Made by a program: the position numbers and the translations under genes. A DNA stretch of 64,000 bases from an uncultured Acetobacteraceae bacterium. Lineage in GTDB: Bacteria; Pseudomonadota; Alphaproteobacteria; Acetobacterales; Acetobacteraceae. Under the pieces are notes generated by a model that saw only the letters and a program-made list of their open reading frames with translations, did not search any database and had not been told where the DNA came from. Location: the NCBI GenBank assembly GCA_903918315.1, contig CAIXEA010000231.1, positions 21,046 to 85,045 of the forward strand. Reading direction: 5' to 3'. Shown here in pieces: positions 41,740 through 51,086 of the stretch (position 1 is the first letter of the stretch; each line of letters starts with the position of its first letter).

Positions 41740-44700
41740 GTGAGGCGCCGCCTGGGTCAAGCGACGATTCTGTCCGCCATCGTCTCGCATCGCATTCTGA
41801 GTGTGATGTTCGGCTTTGGCGTGCTGTGCCTGCTGCTTCTGACCGGGCTGGTCTGGCGTCTGGCGCAGGGGCCGGTGGCGCTTGATTTTCTCACCACGCG
41901 GATTGAAGCCGCGCTCAATTCCGCGGGATCCCCGACCAGGATTTCCATCGGCGGCATCGCCTTGGCCTGGGAAGGCTTTCATGACGGTCTGGACCGCCCG
42001 GTCGATCTGCGGCTGCGCGATGTTCAGCTGGTCGACGAAACCGGCCGCAAACGGTTGACGGTGCCGAAAGCGGCGATCGTCCTGTCCCCCCGGGGCCTGC
42101 TGCTGGGGCGTCTGTTGCCGAGCGTCATCGAAATGGAGGGCGTGCGCCTGACGCTGCTGCGCGGGCCTGACGGCAGCCTGAGCGTCGATATGGGCAGCCT
42201 GTCGGAAGCCATGGACGCGCCGCCGGCGGACGGTGAATCCCCCGGCGAAATGGTGGCCGAACTCCTGCGGCCGCTGAGCGACGATACCTCCGGCCAGGGT
42301 CAAGGGCTGAGCCTGCTGCGGCATGTCCGCTTGGATGATATCGGCATCGTGGTGCGGGATGCCCAGCTCGGGGCGACCTGGACGGTCGCGCATCTGAACG
42401 TCGATCTGGTTCGGCAGAAGTCCGGCGAGATCGCCGTAACCGGGGGCGCGGACCTGGCGCTTGGGGATCAGACGGCGCATGTGACGCTGTCGGTGGCAGC
42501 CCCCCGATCCAAGGCCAATCTGGTGGCGCATGTCGCGGTGGCCCCGTTCGTGCCCGCGGCCCTGGCCCGCGCAGCGCCGGGATTGGCCGCGTTGGCGGCG
42601 TTGGACGCGCCGCTGTCGGCCCAGGCGGACATCAGTGTTTCGTCGTCTCTGGCGCCTTTGGACGGGGCGTTGAGCCTCAATATCGGCCCCGGCACGGCGC
42701 ATACCGGTGAAGGGACGGCGGTGCTCCGCGCCGCGGAGGTGCATTTGCGCAGTACGGCTGATCAGGCGCTGTCCGGAACGGCCGGCCTCATTTTGCCGGG
42801 GGAGGAGGGACGGCCGGATACGACGGTTACCGCCTCCGGCTCGGCGCAACGGGGGCCGAGGCTGACGGCGGCGGTGTCACTGGGGTTGGATCGGGTGACG
42901 CTGGCCGATTTGCCGCGGTTCTGGCCGAAAGGGGTGGCGCGGGGGGCGCGGGCCTGGGTATTGGACAACATATCATCCGGCATCCTGCATGACGGCCACG
43001 CGGATATCGCGATCGAGGCCAACCCCGATCTGACCGGCGCGGTCGCGACCAAGGCCGTCGCGACCTTGGAGGGGGATGAGGTGACGGTGCATTGGCTGCG
43101 CCCCGTGCCCCCGGTGGAGCAGGCGCGGGCCCATCTACACCTGCTGGGCCCGGATGCGCTCGAGATCACATTCCTCGGCGGGCGTCAGCGCGTGGGGGGG
43201 CAGCTTCCGCTCGCATTGACGGGCGGGATGATGCGGATCACCGGCTTGTCGGTCAAGGATCAGGACGCGGAGATCGCGGTGCAGGTGACGGGCGGGTTCG
43301 CCGATACCGTGACGTTGCTGAAAGACCCGCGCCTGAAGCTGTTGAGCGCGCATCCGATCGACCTGCGTGAGCCCGCTGGCGACGTGGCGGCGGCGGTCAA
43401 GGTGAAACTGCCCCTCGAAAACAAGTTGGCGATCGAGGATGTCGAGATTGGCGTCACGGCGCAGCTGCGGCGCGGGCATCTGACGGGGATCGCGGCGGGC
43501 CGTGATCTGGATCAGGCGGACCTTGAAATCGTGGCCGATACCCGCAGCCTGACCCTGAAGGGCACGGGTCAGCTGGGTGGCATCGCCGCGAAAATCGACG
43601 GCCTGATGGATTTTCAAGGCGGCAAGCCCAAGGATGTGCAGCAGCGCATCACGGTGACCGCAAAGCCCAGCGTGGCGCAGCTGGCCACCGCCGGTCTGGA
43701 CGCGCGCGATGGTCTGGCCGGTGACCTGCCGATCCAGGCGGTGTGGAGCAAACGGGTGGACGGCGATGCGGACATCGTCGTGAGCGCGGATTTGACCGGT
43801 ACCGAACTGATCGTGGCGCCGCTGGCCTGGCACAAGCCGCCCGGGGTGAGCGCCAGCGGGTCGTTGCGCCTGGTTATCGCCAAGGATCGCCTCGCCTCCA
43901 TTGGTCCGATCGTGGTCGACGGCGCCGGCCTGGTGCTGCGCGCATCGGCGGATATGGCCGGGCGGGAGATCGCGACCGTGCATGTCGATCGCGCGGTCTT
44001 CGGTCACAACGAACTCAGCGGCACGATCCATCTCCCACCACGCGGGCCGATCGGCGTCGAGCTGAATGGTCAAAGTCTGGATGTCGCGGCGAAGGTTATG
44101 GCCAAGACCCCGGCCCGCGATCGGAGCAAGCCCGAACCGCCACCCGGCTCGGCCTGGACCCTGACAGGGTCCTTCGGGCGCGTGGGTTTGGCGCATGACA
44201 AGACGGCTTCCCATGTCCGCGCCGATGCCGGTTTCGACGGACGCGTCTTTCAGTCCTTGGCCATCACCGGGGAGACCGGGGCCAACGCTCCCTTCAACCT
44301 CAATATTCGCAAAGACGGCGAGCGCCGGCGCCTGGATATGCGGGCGGCCGATGCCGGGGCGTTCCTGGCCGGCGTGGATGTCACGCATTCGATGGAGTCC
44401 GGCACGCTGATCGTGAGCGGCACGTTCGACGATGCCATCGCCACCCATCCGCTGAACGGTACCGCTGAGATAACCGACTTCCGCGTTCGTGGGGCGCCGG
44501 CGCTGGGCAAGCTGCTTCAGGCGATGACCTTATATGGGCTGGTCGACGTGATCCGCGGGGCGGGCCTGGGTTTCGCGCGCCTGACGGCCCCGTTTGTCCT
44601 CGGCGACGATCTGCTGACCCTGAATGATGCGACCGCGTTCAGCCCATCGCTGGGTATGACGGCCAAAGGGCGCCTCGATCTGAGCGCGGAGACGATCGAC

Positions 44701-44910
44701 CTCGAAGGGACCGTGGTGCCGGCGTATTTCTTCAATTCGCTGCTGGGTAAAATCCCCTTTGTCGGCGGGCTGTTCAGGGATGAGAAAGGCGGCGGCTTGT
44801 TGGCGGCCCGTTACACGCTGCGCGGTCCTACGGGGGATCCCGCCGTTTTCGTCAATCCGTTGAGTGTTTTGACACCGGGGTTCTTACGCGGCGTGTTTCG
44901 CGTGTTCTGA
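41740..44910 (+). CDS. YhdP/AsmA-like (DUF3971) envelope protein
   Basis: 1056 residues. A short cytoplasmic N-terminus is followed by one membrane helix (about 20-42, F-G-V-L-C-L-L-L-L-T-G-L-V), then a very long beta-rich periplasmic region of repeated strand pairs. The middle resembles DUF3971 and the C-terminal 250 residues resemble AsmA_2 (G-T-A-E-I-T-D-F-R-V-R-G-A-P-A-L, L-D-L-S-A-E-T-I-D-L-E-G-T-V-V-P). YhdP/TamB/AsmA proteins are bridge-like and are thought to carry phospholipids between inner and outer membranes. It is divergent from glnE. Confidence 0.85.
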   Translation: MRRRLGQATILSAIVSHRILSVMFGFGVLCLLLLTGLVWRLAQGPVALDFLTTRIEAALNSAGSPTRISIGGIALAWEGFHDGLDRPVDLRLRDVQLVDETGRKRLTVPKAAIVLSPRGLLLGRLLPSVIEMEGVRLTLLRGPDGSLSVDMGSLSEAMDAPPADGESPGEMVAELLRPLSDDTSGQGQGLSLLRHVRLDDIGIVVRDAQLGATWTVAHLNVDLVRQKSGEIAVTGGADLALGDQTAHVTLSVAAPRSKANLVAHVAVAPFVPAALARAAPGLAALAALDAPLSAQADISVSSSLAPLDGALSLNIGPGTAHTGEGTAVLRAAEVHLRSTADQALSGTAGLILPGEEGRPDTTVTASGSAQRGPRLTAAVSLGLDRVTLADLPRFWPKGVARGARAWVLDNISSGILHDGHADIAIEANPDLTGAVATKAVATLEGDEVTVHWLRPVPPVEQARAHLHLLGPDALEITFLGGRQRVGGQLPLALTGGMMRITGLSVKDQDAEIAVQVTGGFADTVTLLKDPRLKLLSAHPIDLREPAGDVAAAVKVKLPLENKLAIEDVEIGVTAQLRRGHLTGIAAGRDLDQADLEIVADTRSLTLKGTGQLGGIAAKIDGLMDFQGGKPKDVQQRITVTAKPSVAQLATAGLDARDGLAGDLPIQAVWSKRVDGDADIVVSADLTGTELIVAPLAWHKPPGVSASGSLRLVIAKDRLASIGPIVVDGAGLVLRASADMAGREIATVHVDRAVFGHNELSGTIHLPPRGPIGVELNGQSLDVAAKVMAKTPARDRSKPEPPPGSAWTLTGSFGRVGLAHDKTASHVRADAGFDGRVFQSLAITGETGANAPFNLNIRKDGERRRLDMRAADAGAFLAGVDVTHSMESGTLIVSGTFDDAIATHPLNGTAEITDFRVRGAPALGKLLQAMTLYGLVDVIRGAGLGFARLTAPFVLGDDLLTLNDATAFSPSLGMTAKGRLDLSAETIDLEGTVVPAYFFNSLLGKIPFVGGLFRDEKGGGLLAARYTLRGPTGDPAVFVNPLSVLTPGFLRGVFRVF

Positions 44911-44988
44911 TTCTGAACGTCGCTCATGCTGGTGCTTGACCAGGCCGGCTAATCCCTGTTGGCTCCTGCCGCTCAACAGGAGGTTCTG

Positions 44989-45702
44989 ATGCCAGGCAAG
45001 CAACCCGCCGTAATCGTGTTTGATACGTTCGGCAGCGTGGTCGATTGGCGCAGCAGTTTGATCGCCGACCTGACGGCTTATGGCGACACAATCGGGGTCA
45101 GCGCGGATTGGCCGGCGCTGGTTGATGCCTGGCGTGCGGCCTACCACCCGTCGATGGACCGCGTGCGCAAGGGCGAATTGCCGTGGACGAAACTGGACGC
45201 GCTGCATCGCGGGTCACTCGACCGGTTGGTCGCGGATTTCGGCATCAAGGGCCTGTCGGAAGCCGATCTGGTGCATATCAATCTGGGTTGGCACCGGTTG
45301 CGCGGGTGGCCGGATGCGGTGGCGGGTCTGACGCGGCTGAAGTCGCGGTTCGTGATCGGGCCGCTGTCGAATGGCAACGTGTCGCTGCTGACCAATATGG
45401 CCAAGTTCGCGGGGCTCCCTTGGGACATGGTGTTTGGCTCGGACTTGTTTCAGCATTTCAAGCCGGACCCGGAGACGTATCTTGGGGTGGCGAAGCTGAT
45501 GGACGTCGCGCCGGGACAGGTCATGATGGCGGCCGCGCATAATGGCGATCTGCTGGCGGCGAAGTCGGTCGGGCTGATGACTGCCTTCTGGCCGCGCCCG
45601 CTGGAATATGGGCCGCATCAGAAGCGCGATTACACGGCCGAACATGATTTCGATATCGTGGCGAAGGATATTGAGGATCTGGCGGCCCAGCTGGGCGTCT
45701 GA
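44989..45702 (+). CDS. HAD-superfamily haloacid dehalogenase type II-like hydrolase
   Basis: 237 residues. Motif I is I-V-F-D-T-F-G-S-V-V-D-W (nucleophile Asp12), motif II is L-S-N-G-N, motif III is F-K-P-D-P-E-T-Y, and the C-terminal acidic motif is A-A-H-N-G-D-L-L-A-A. This matches (S)-2-haloacid dehalogenase type II proteins, though many members act on other 2-substituted acids or phosphates. A strong AGGAGG ribosome site fixes the start at 44989. A GMC oxidoreductase follows 69 bases downstream on the same strand. Confidence 0.88.
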   Translation: MPGKQPAVIVFDTFGSVVDWRSSLIADLTAYGDTIGVSADWPALVDAWRAAYHPSMDRVRKGELPWTKLDALHRGSLDRLVADFGIKGLSEADLVHINLGWHRLRGWPDAVAGLTRLKSRFVIGPLSNGNVSLLTNMAKFAGLPWDMVFGSDLFQHFKPDPETYLGVAKLMDVAPGQVMMAAAHNGDLLAAKSVGLMTAFWPRPLEYGPHQKRDYTAEHDFDIVAKDIEDLAAQLGV

Positions 45703-45771
45703 TGGATAAAGGCGGTTAAACCAGACCGGTCGCGCGAAGCCGGCGTATGGATGCATGAGGGAACGCGGGTC

Positions 45772-47481
45772 ATGATCTACGACTATATCATCGTCGGTGG
45801 CGGGTCCGCCGGATCGGTGCTGGCCAACCGGCTGTCCGCGCGGAGCAGCAACAAGGTGCTGCTGCTGGAAGCCGGGCAGGATACGCCGCACGGCAAGGTC
45901 CCGGCGGCGGTGCTCGATTCTTACCCAGGCACGGCCTACCTCAACCCAAATTACACCTGGAACAAGCTGAAGGTCACGACTGAGGTCATTTCGCACAACA
46001 ACCCCGAGGAAAAGCCGCCGCCGCTGCGGACCTATGAGCAGGCGCGCATCCTCGGCGGTGGTTCGTCGATCAATGGTCAGCTGGCCAATCGCGGCGCGCC
46101 CACGGATTACGACGAATGGGCCGATCGTGGCGCGACCGGATGGAACTGGGACAATGTGCTGCCCTATTTCAAAAAGGTCGAGCGCGATATGGACTTCGAA
46201 GGTCCTTATCATGGCAAGGAAGGCCGCATCCCCGTGAGGCGTATCTTCCCGGACCTTTGGCCGGAGCACGCGAAAGCGGTGGCGCAGGCCTTCAAGGAGG
46301 CTGGCTGGGACTATATTCAGGATCAGAACGCGGAATGGAAAGACGGGTATTTCCCCATCACCATCTCCAACGCGTTCGAGCGGCGGGTTTCCGCCGCCAT
46401 CGGCTACCTCGATCCCGGCACGCGGCTGCGGGATAATCTGACCATTTCCACCGATACGGTGGCGACCGGGTTGATTTTCGAAGGTCATAGCTGCGTGGGC
46501 GTGAAAGCCAAGGTCAGCGGCCGGGCGCAGGAATTTCGGGCGAAGGAGGTCATCCTGTCGTCGGGCGCGATCCATTCGCCGGCGCATCTGATGCGGGCGG
46601 GGATCGGGCCGGCCGGGCATCTGCGCGAACTCGGCATCGATGTGCGGGTCGCGCTACCGGGGGTCGGGCAGCGGCTGCAGGATCACCCGGCGGCGGCGGT
46701 GGCGGCGTTCCTGAAGCCGCATGCGCGCATCATCCACGATTATTCGCGCCGGCATATTTATACGGCGCTGCGGTATTCGTCAGGCATGGAAGGAATTCCC
46801 GCCGGCGACATGATGACCGTCGTGACCAACAAAACCTCCTGGCATCGGGTGGGTGAACAAATCGGCTCGTTCATCGTCACGGTCTACAAGACCTATTCCG
46901 AAAACGGGGAGGTGAAGCTGCGCTCCGCCAGCCCGGACGATGAGCCATCGGTCGATTTCAATCTGCTCTCGGATCAACGCGATCTGGTGCGCATGATGGA
47001 TGGCATTCGCCGCTTCTCCGCCATGCATCTGACACCGATCATGCAGACCGTGACGGCGGATCCGTTCCCGGCCAGCTACAGCGACAAGGTCCGCCAGGTC
47101 GGATTGCACAGCAAAAAGAACAAATTCATTACCGATATTCTGGGGCGCCTGTTGGATGGCCCGGCGGCGCTGCGGACCTATCTGATCAAGACGCTGGTGA
47201 TGGAGGGCGTGACACTCCAGGACATGCTGACCGACGACGACGCGTTGGAGGCGTTCGTGCGCAAGGCTTCGGTGGGCGTGTGGCACGCGTCCTGCACCTG
47301 CCGGATGGGTGCGGATGATGATCCGATGGCGGTGACCAACGCGGCGGGCCGGGTACGCGGCGTCGATGGGCTGCGGGTGGTGGATGCCTCGGTCTTTCCG
47401 GTGGTGCCGTCGGCGAACACCAACTTCCCGGTATTGATGACGGCCGAGAAGATCGCGGACGCGATTCTGGCCGGGGCCTGA
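45772..47481 (+). CDS. GMC-family FAD oxidoreductase
   Basis: 569 residues, a second choline-dehydrogenase-type flavoenzyme. FAD motif V-G-G-G-S-A-G-S-V-L-A-N, GMC signature L-G-G-G-S-S-I-N-G-Q-L, S-S-G-A-I-H-S-P-A-H-L (second signature), C-terminal W-H-A-S-C-T-C-R-M-G and S-A-N-T-N-F-P-V-L-M-T-A-E-K. The start at 45772 puts the FAD fold at the N-terminus; an upstream ATG (45751) adds 7 residues. It may oxidise the alcohol released by a neighbouring hydrolytic step, but no substrate is evident. Confidence 0.9.
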   Translation: MIYDYIIVGGGSAGSVLANRLSARSSNKVLLLEAGQDTPHGKVPAAVLDSYPGTAYLNPNYTWNKLKVTTEVISHNNPEEKPPPLRTYEQARILGGGSSINGQLANRGAPTDYDEWADRGATGWNWDNVLPYFKKVERDMDFEGPYHGKEGRIPVRRIFPDLWPEHAKAVAQAFKEAGWDYIQDQNAEWKDGYFPITISNAFERRVSAAIGYLDPGTRLRDNLTISTDTVATGLIFEGHSCVGVKAKVSGRAQEFRAKEVILSSGAIHSPAHLMRAGIGPAGHLRELGIDVRVALPGVGQRLQDHPAAAVAAFLKPHARIIHDYSRRHIYTALRYSSGMEGIPAGDMMTVVTNKTSWHRVGEQIGSFIVTVYKTYSENGEVKLRSASPDDEPSVDFNLLSDQRDLVRMMDGIRRFSAMHLTPIMQTVTADPFPASYSDKVRQVGLHSKKNKFITDILGRLLDGPAALRTYLIKTLVMEGVTLQDMLTDDDALEAFVRKASVGVWHASCTCRMGADDDPMAVTNAAGRVRGVDGLRVVDASVFPVVPSANTNFPVLMTAEKIADAILAGA

Positions 47482-47505
47482 ACCGGCTTGTCCTGAACCA
47501 GGTCA

Positions 47506-47533
47506 TCATGGCAGGGCCCATCCCCCGCCATGA
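47506..47533. terminator. Hairpin between convergent GMC and M20 genes, REP-like core
   Basis: TCATGGC (47506-47512) pairs with GCCATGA (47527-47533), and the inner GGG/CCC can extend the stem with one bulge. The TCATGGC core is shared with the palindromes at 53010-53240, so it may be a relic of the same extragenic repeat family that also acts as terminator. Confidence 0.45.
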
Positions 47534-47551
47534 CGCGCCCGGTCGGCCGGT

Positions 47552-48727
47552 TTAGGCTTCGGTGTCTTTGGGCAGTTTCTTTTCCGCGATCCGCGCCCAG
47601 AGGGCCACGCCGAGCGGAATCGCCTCATCATTGAAATTATAAAGATGGTTGTGTAACGCCGCGCTCGGTCCGTTGCCGATGTTGATATGCGCGCCGGGCA
47701 CCTGTTCGAGCATGAAGCTGAAATCTTCCGATCCCATGCCGGGGGGCGCGTCGCGCTTGACCTTGGCCTCACCGACGAGTTCCGCCGCGACATCGCCGAG
47801 GAACAATGCCTCCTCGTCCTGTGCCACCATCGGCGCGAAGATCAGGCGGAAATCCATCTCGGCGGTGGCGCCGAAGGCTTCGGCCACGTTGGTCACGATG
47901 CGGCGCATGTTCGCTTCGATCGTCGCCATTGTGTCCCGCTTCATGGTGCGCACGGTGCCGGCCATGACCGCGGTCTGCGGGATCACGTTATAGGCGTCAC
48001 CGCTGGTGATGCGGGTGATGCTGAGCACGGCGGTGTCGTTGGGGGATATATTGCGAGACACGATCGATTGCAGCGCCGTGCCGATATGGCAGGCGACCAG
48101 CACCGGGTCGATGCTCTGCTCCGGCCGGGCGCCATGCGCGCCTTTGCCGGTGATGGTGATGTCGAAGAATGAGCCACCGGCCGCGCGCGCGCCCTTGCCG
48201 AGGACGAACTGACCCAGCGGCAGGCCGGGGCGGTTATGCATGCCGTAGATGGTGTCACAGGGGAAGCGTTCGAACAGCTTGTCCTTCAGCATCGCCAACG
48301 CGCCGCCGACCCCTTCCTCGGCGGGCTGGAAGATGAAGTTGACGGTGCCATTGAAATTGCGGGTTTCGGCCAGGTATTTGGCGGCGCCCAGCAGCATGGT
48401 GGTGTGGCCGTCATGGCCGCAGGCGTGCATGCGCCCGGGGTTCTGGCTGGCATAAGGCAGGTCGTTGGCCTCGATCACCGGTAGCGCGTCCATGTCGGCG
48501 CGCAGTCCGATGGCGCCATGGCCGTTGCCGTTGCGCAGCACGCCGACGACGCCGGTGATGCCGATACCCCGGTGCACCTCAATCCCCCATTCCTCCAGCT
48601 TCCGCGCCACCAAATCGGCTGTGCGAAACTCTTCCAGCCCCAATTCGGGGTGGGCGTGGATGTCCTGGCGGATGGCCGCCAATTCGGCTTGATATGTGCG
48701 GGCGCGGTTGAGGGTTTCGTCGGTCAC
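47552..48727 (-). CDS. M20-family amidohydrolase (second of tandem pair)
   Basis: 391-residue M20D zinc amidohydrolase. Motifs: R-Q-D-I-H-A-H-P-E-L-G-L-E-E, A-D-M-D-A-L-P, M-H-A-C-G-H-D-G-H-T, Q-P-A-E-E-G-V-G-G and G-S-E-D-F-S-F-M. It closely resembles the gene 2 bases upstream throughout its length (same motifs, same indel positions and matching C-termini), so the two arose by tandem duplication. Last gene of the unit SDR - CoA transferase - M20 - M20. Confidence 0.92.
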   Translation of the reverse strand: MTDETLNRARTYQAELAAIRQDIHAHPELGLEEFRTADLVARKLEEWGIEVHRGIGITGVVGVLRNGNGHGAIGLRADMDALPVIEANDLPYASQNPGRMHACGHDGHTTMLLGAAKYLAETRNFNGTVNFIFQPAEEGVGGALAMLKDKLFERFPCDTIYGMHNRPGLPLGQFVLGKGARAAGGSFFDITITGKGAHGARPEQSIDPVLVACHIGTALQSIVSRNISPNDTAVLSITRITSGDAYNVIPQTAVMAGTVRTMKRDTMATIEANMRRIVTNVAEAFGATAEMDFRLIFAPMVAQDEEALFLGDVAAELVGEAKVKRDAPPGMGSEDFSFMLEQVPGAHINIGNGPSAALHNHLYNFNDEAIPLGVALWARIAEKKLPKDTEA

Positions 48728-48729
48728 GA

Positions 48730-49908
48730 TCAGGACTCCGTGTCGCGGGGTAGTTTGCTTTCGGCGATCTTGGCATAAACGGCGACGCCATAGGGAATGG
48801 CTTCGTCGTTGAAATCATAGAGCTGGTTGTGCACGGCCGCGCTGTCGGCGCCATTGCCGATACGGATATGCCCGCCGGGTACAAGGTTCATCATGAACGC
48901 GAAATCCTCCGACGCCATGACGGAGGCGCGGTTGCGGTCGATCCGATCCTCCCCCACCACGGTCGCGGCGGCGTCGGCGGCGATTTTCAGCTCGCTTGCG
49001 TCATTGACCAGCGGCGGAAACAGGATGCGGAAATCGACGCCGGCTTCGGCGCCGAAGCCGGCTGCCACATGGGTGGCGACGCGCAGCATATTGGTTTTTA
49101 CCAGGTCCATGATCTCCGACTTCATGGCCCGGACGGTGCCGCCGAGGGATGCGGTCTGCGGGATCACATTATAGGCGTCCCCGCTATGCACCCGGGTGAC
49201 GCTGAGCACGGCGGTGTCGTTGGGCGATACGTTGCGGGACACGATGGATTGCAGCGCCGTGCCGACATGGCAGGCGACCACCACGGGATCGATGCTCTGC
49301 TGCGGGTGCGCACCATGTGCGCCCTTGCCGGTGATGACGATGTCGAAAAAGGCGCAGCCGGCCATCGCCGCCCCCGGGCTGACCGTGAATTCGCCCAGCG
49401 GCAGGCCGGGGCTGTTATGCATACCGAAGACGGCATCGCAGGGAAAGCGCGCGAACAGCCCGTCCTTGATCATGGCTTCGGCGCCGCCGAGGCCTTCTTC
49501 GGCCGGCTGGAAGATGAAATTGACGGTGCCGTTGAAGTTGCGGGTTTCGGCCAGCACTTTCGCCGCGCCCAGCAACATGGCGGTGTGGCCGTCATGGCCG
49601 CAGGCGTGCATGCGGTTGGGCACCGTGCTGGCATGCGGCAGTCCCGTGGCCTCCTGCATCGGCAGCGCATCCATATCGGCCCGCAGGCCGACAGACGCCC
49701 GGCCATTGCCATTGCGCAGCACGCCCACGACGCCGGTTTTGCCGACATTGCGATGCACCTCGATCCCCCATTCCGCCAGCTTGCGGGCGACTATCTCGGA
49801 CGTGCGATATTCCTCCATCCCGAGTTCCGGGTGGGCATGGATATCGCGCCGGATTTCGGTGAGTTCCGCCTGGTGTTGGCGGGCGCGGTCGAGGATCGGG
49901 TCTGGCAT
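48730..49908 (-). CDS. M20-family amidohydrolase (first of tandem pair)
   Basis: 392-residue M20D hydrolase with R-R-D-I-H-A-H-P-E-L-G-M-E-E, M-H-A-C-G-H-D-G-H-T-A, Q-P-A-E-E-G-L-G-G and A-S-E-D-F-A-F-M. Differences from its downstream copy concentrate in the dimerisation domain and the F-R-I-L-F-P-P-L-V segment, which could alter substrate range. It is 47 bases downstream of the CoA-transferase gene on the same strand. Confidence 0.92.
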   Translation of the reverse strand: MPDPILDRARQHQAELTEIRRDIHAHPELGMEEYRTSEIVARKLAEWGIEVHRNVGKTGVVGVLRNGNGRASVGLRADMDALPMQEATGLPHASTVPNRMHACGHDGHTAMLLGAAKVLAETRNFNGTVNFIFQPAEEGLGGAEAMIKDGLFARFPCDAVFGMHNSPGLPLGEFTVSPGAAMAGCAFFDIVITGKGAHGAHPQQSIDPVVVACHVGTALQSIVSRNVSPNDTAVLSVTRVHSGDAYNVIPQTASLGGTVRAMKSEIMDLVKTNMLRVATHVAAGFGAEAGVDFRILFPPLVNDASELKIAADAAATVVGEDRIDRNRASVMASEDFAFMMNLVPGGHIRIGNGADSAAVHNQLYDFNDEAIPYGVAVYAKIAESKLPRDTES

Positions 49909-49955
49909 CGGTGGATCTTTCGGTGGTTGTCTCAGCGCGGCAGAACTGAGATCGT

Positions 49956-51086
49956 TTAAGCGCCAAAAATTTCCGCGTTATGCTCACCCAGCCTGGGCGA
50001 ATCTCCCGCCGGGTGCGGCCGCTGTCGATCGAAGGTGATGGGCAGGCCGACGATCTTGAGTTCGCTGCCAGGCAGGGTCCGCATCATGTCCATCGCCTGA
50101 AGCTGCTCGGTTTCCGCCAGTTCGGCGATGTTGTTGACCGGCGCGACCGGCACTCCGGCCTCCCCGATGATGCCCAGCCATTCGACGCGGGTTTTGGTCA
50201 GCAGCACGGGTTGCATCACGCTCACCAGCGCCTCCCGGTTCGCGGCGCGGCGGCGGCCGTCGGAGAACAGCGGGTCGGCGGACCATTCCGGGTGTCCCAT
50301 CCCGCGCGCCAGCTTCACGAACAGCCGATCATTCCCCGCCGCGATGCACAGCGGACGGTCCGCGGTTTCGAAGATTTGGTAAGGGGCCAGAGTGGCGCTG
50401 GCGGCGCCGTGCCGCTTGGGGAGCGTGCCGGTGTGGTTGTAGGCGTTCAGGGGCCCCTGCACCCAGGCCACCGCGCTTTCGAACAACGACGCATCGACGA
50501 CGCATCCCTTGCCCGTGGCGTCGCGCTGCTTCAGCGCCGCCAGGGCGCCGATAACGCACCACATGCCGGTCGCGGTGTCATTGATCGCCGGGGCACAGAA
50601 TGTCGGCGGGTCCTCCGGTCTGCCGGTCAGGGAGACGACGGCGCCGTAGCATTGCAGCAGCGGGTCGAAGCCCGGCGCCATCTTCAGCGGCCCGGTGAAG
50701 CCGAACGCCCAGATGGAGCAGTAGATCAGCCGGGGATTGATCGCCGTCATGACGTCGGGGCCGATCCCGAAGTCGTCCACGATGCCGGGCCGGAGGTTCT
50801 GGATAAGGATGTCGGCGTGGGCGGTCAGGGCTTTCAACTTCTCGATATCGGCCGGATTCTTGATATCCAGCGTGACCGAGCGCTTGCCACGGTTGTTGGT
50901 ATGGAAACTGAGGGAATCGCCATCGATGAACGGAGGCCCCCAGAGGCGGGCATCGTCGCCGCCGTCCGGTTTTTCGACCTTGATCACGTCGGCGCCCATG
51001 TCCGACAGGATCACCCCGGCGAGCGGGCCGGCCAGCGCCTGCCCGATCTCAATGACGCGAACGCCATCCAGCGGGCCGGCCATCAC
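49956..51086 (-). CDS. CaiB/BaiF family (class III) CoA transferase
   Basis: 376 residues. N-terminal G-P-L-D-G-V-R-V-I-E-I-G-Q-A-L-A-G-P and D-M-G-A-D-V-I-K-V-E-K-P are the family signature. N-R-G-K-R-S-V-T-L-D-I-K and the region P-G-F-D-P-L-L-Q-C-Y-G follow. The catalytic Asp is expected in the D-T-A-T-G-M region (N-D-T-A-T-G-M). It moves CoA between carboxylic acids. It overlaps the upstream SDR stop by 4 bases. Confidence 0.92.
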   Translation of the reverse strand: MMAGPLDGVRVIEIGQALAGPLAGVILSDMGADVIKVEKPDGGDDARLWGPPFIDGDSLSFHTNNRGKRSVTLDIKNPADIEKLKALTAHADILIQNLRPGIVDDFGIGPDVMTAINPRLIYCSIWAFGFTGPLKMAPGFDPLLQCYGAVVSLTGRPEDPPTFCAPAINDTATGMWCVIGALAALKQRDATGKGCVVDASLFESAVAWVQGPLNAYNHTGTLPKRHGAASATLAPYQIFETADRPLCIAAGNDRLFVKLARGMGHPEWSADPLFSDGRRRAANREALVSVMQPVLLTKTRVEWLGIIGEAGVPVAPVNNIAELAETEQLQAMDMMRTLPGSELKIVGLPITFDRQRPHPAGDSPRLGEHNAEIFGA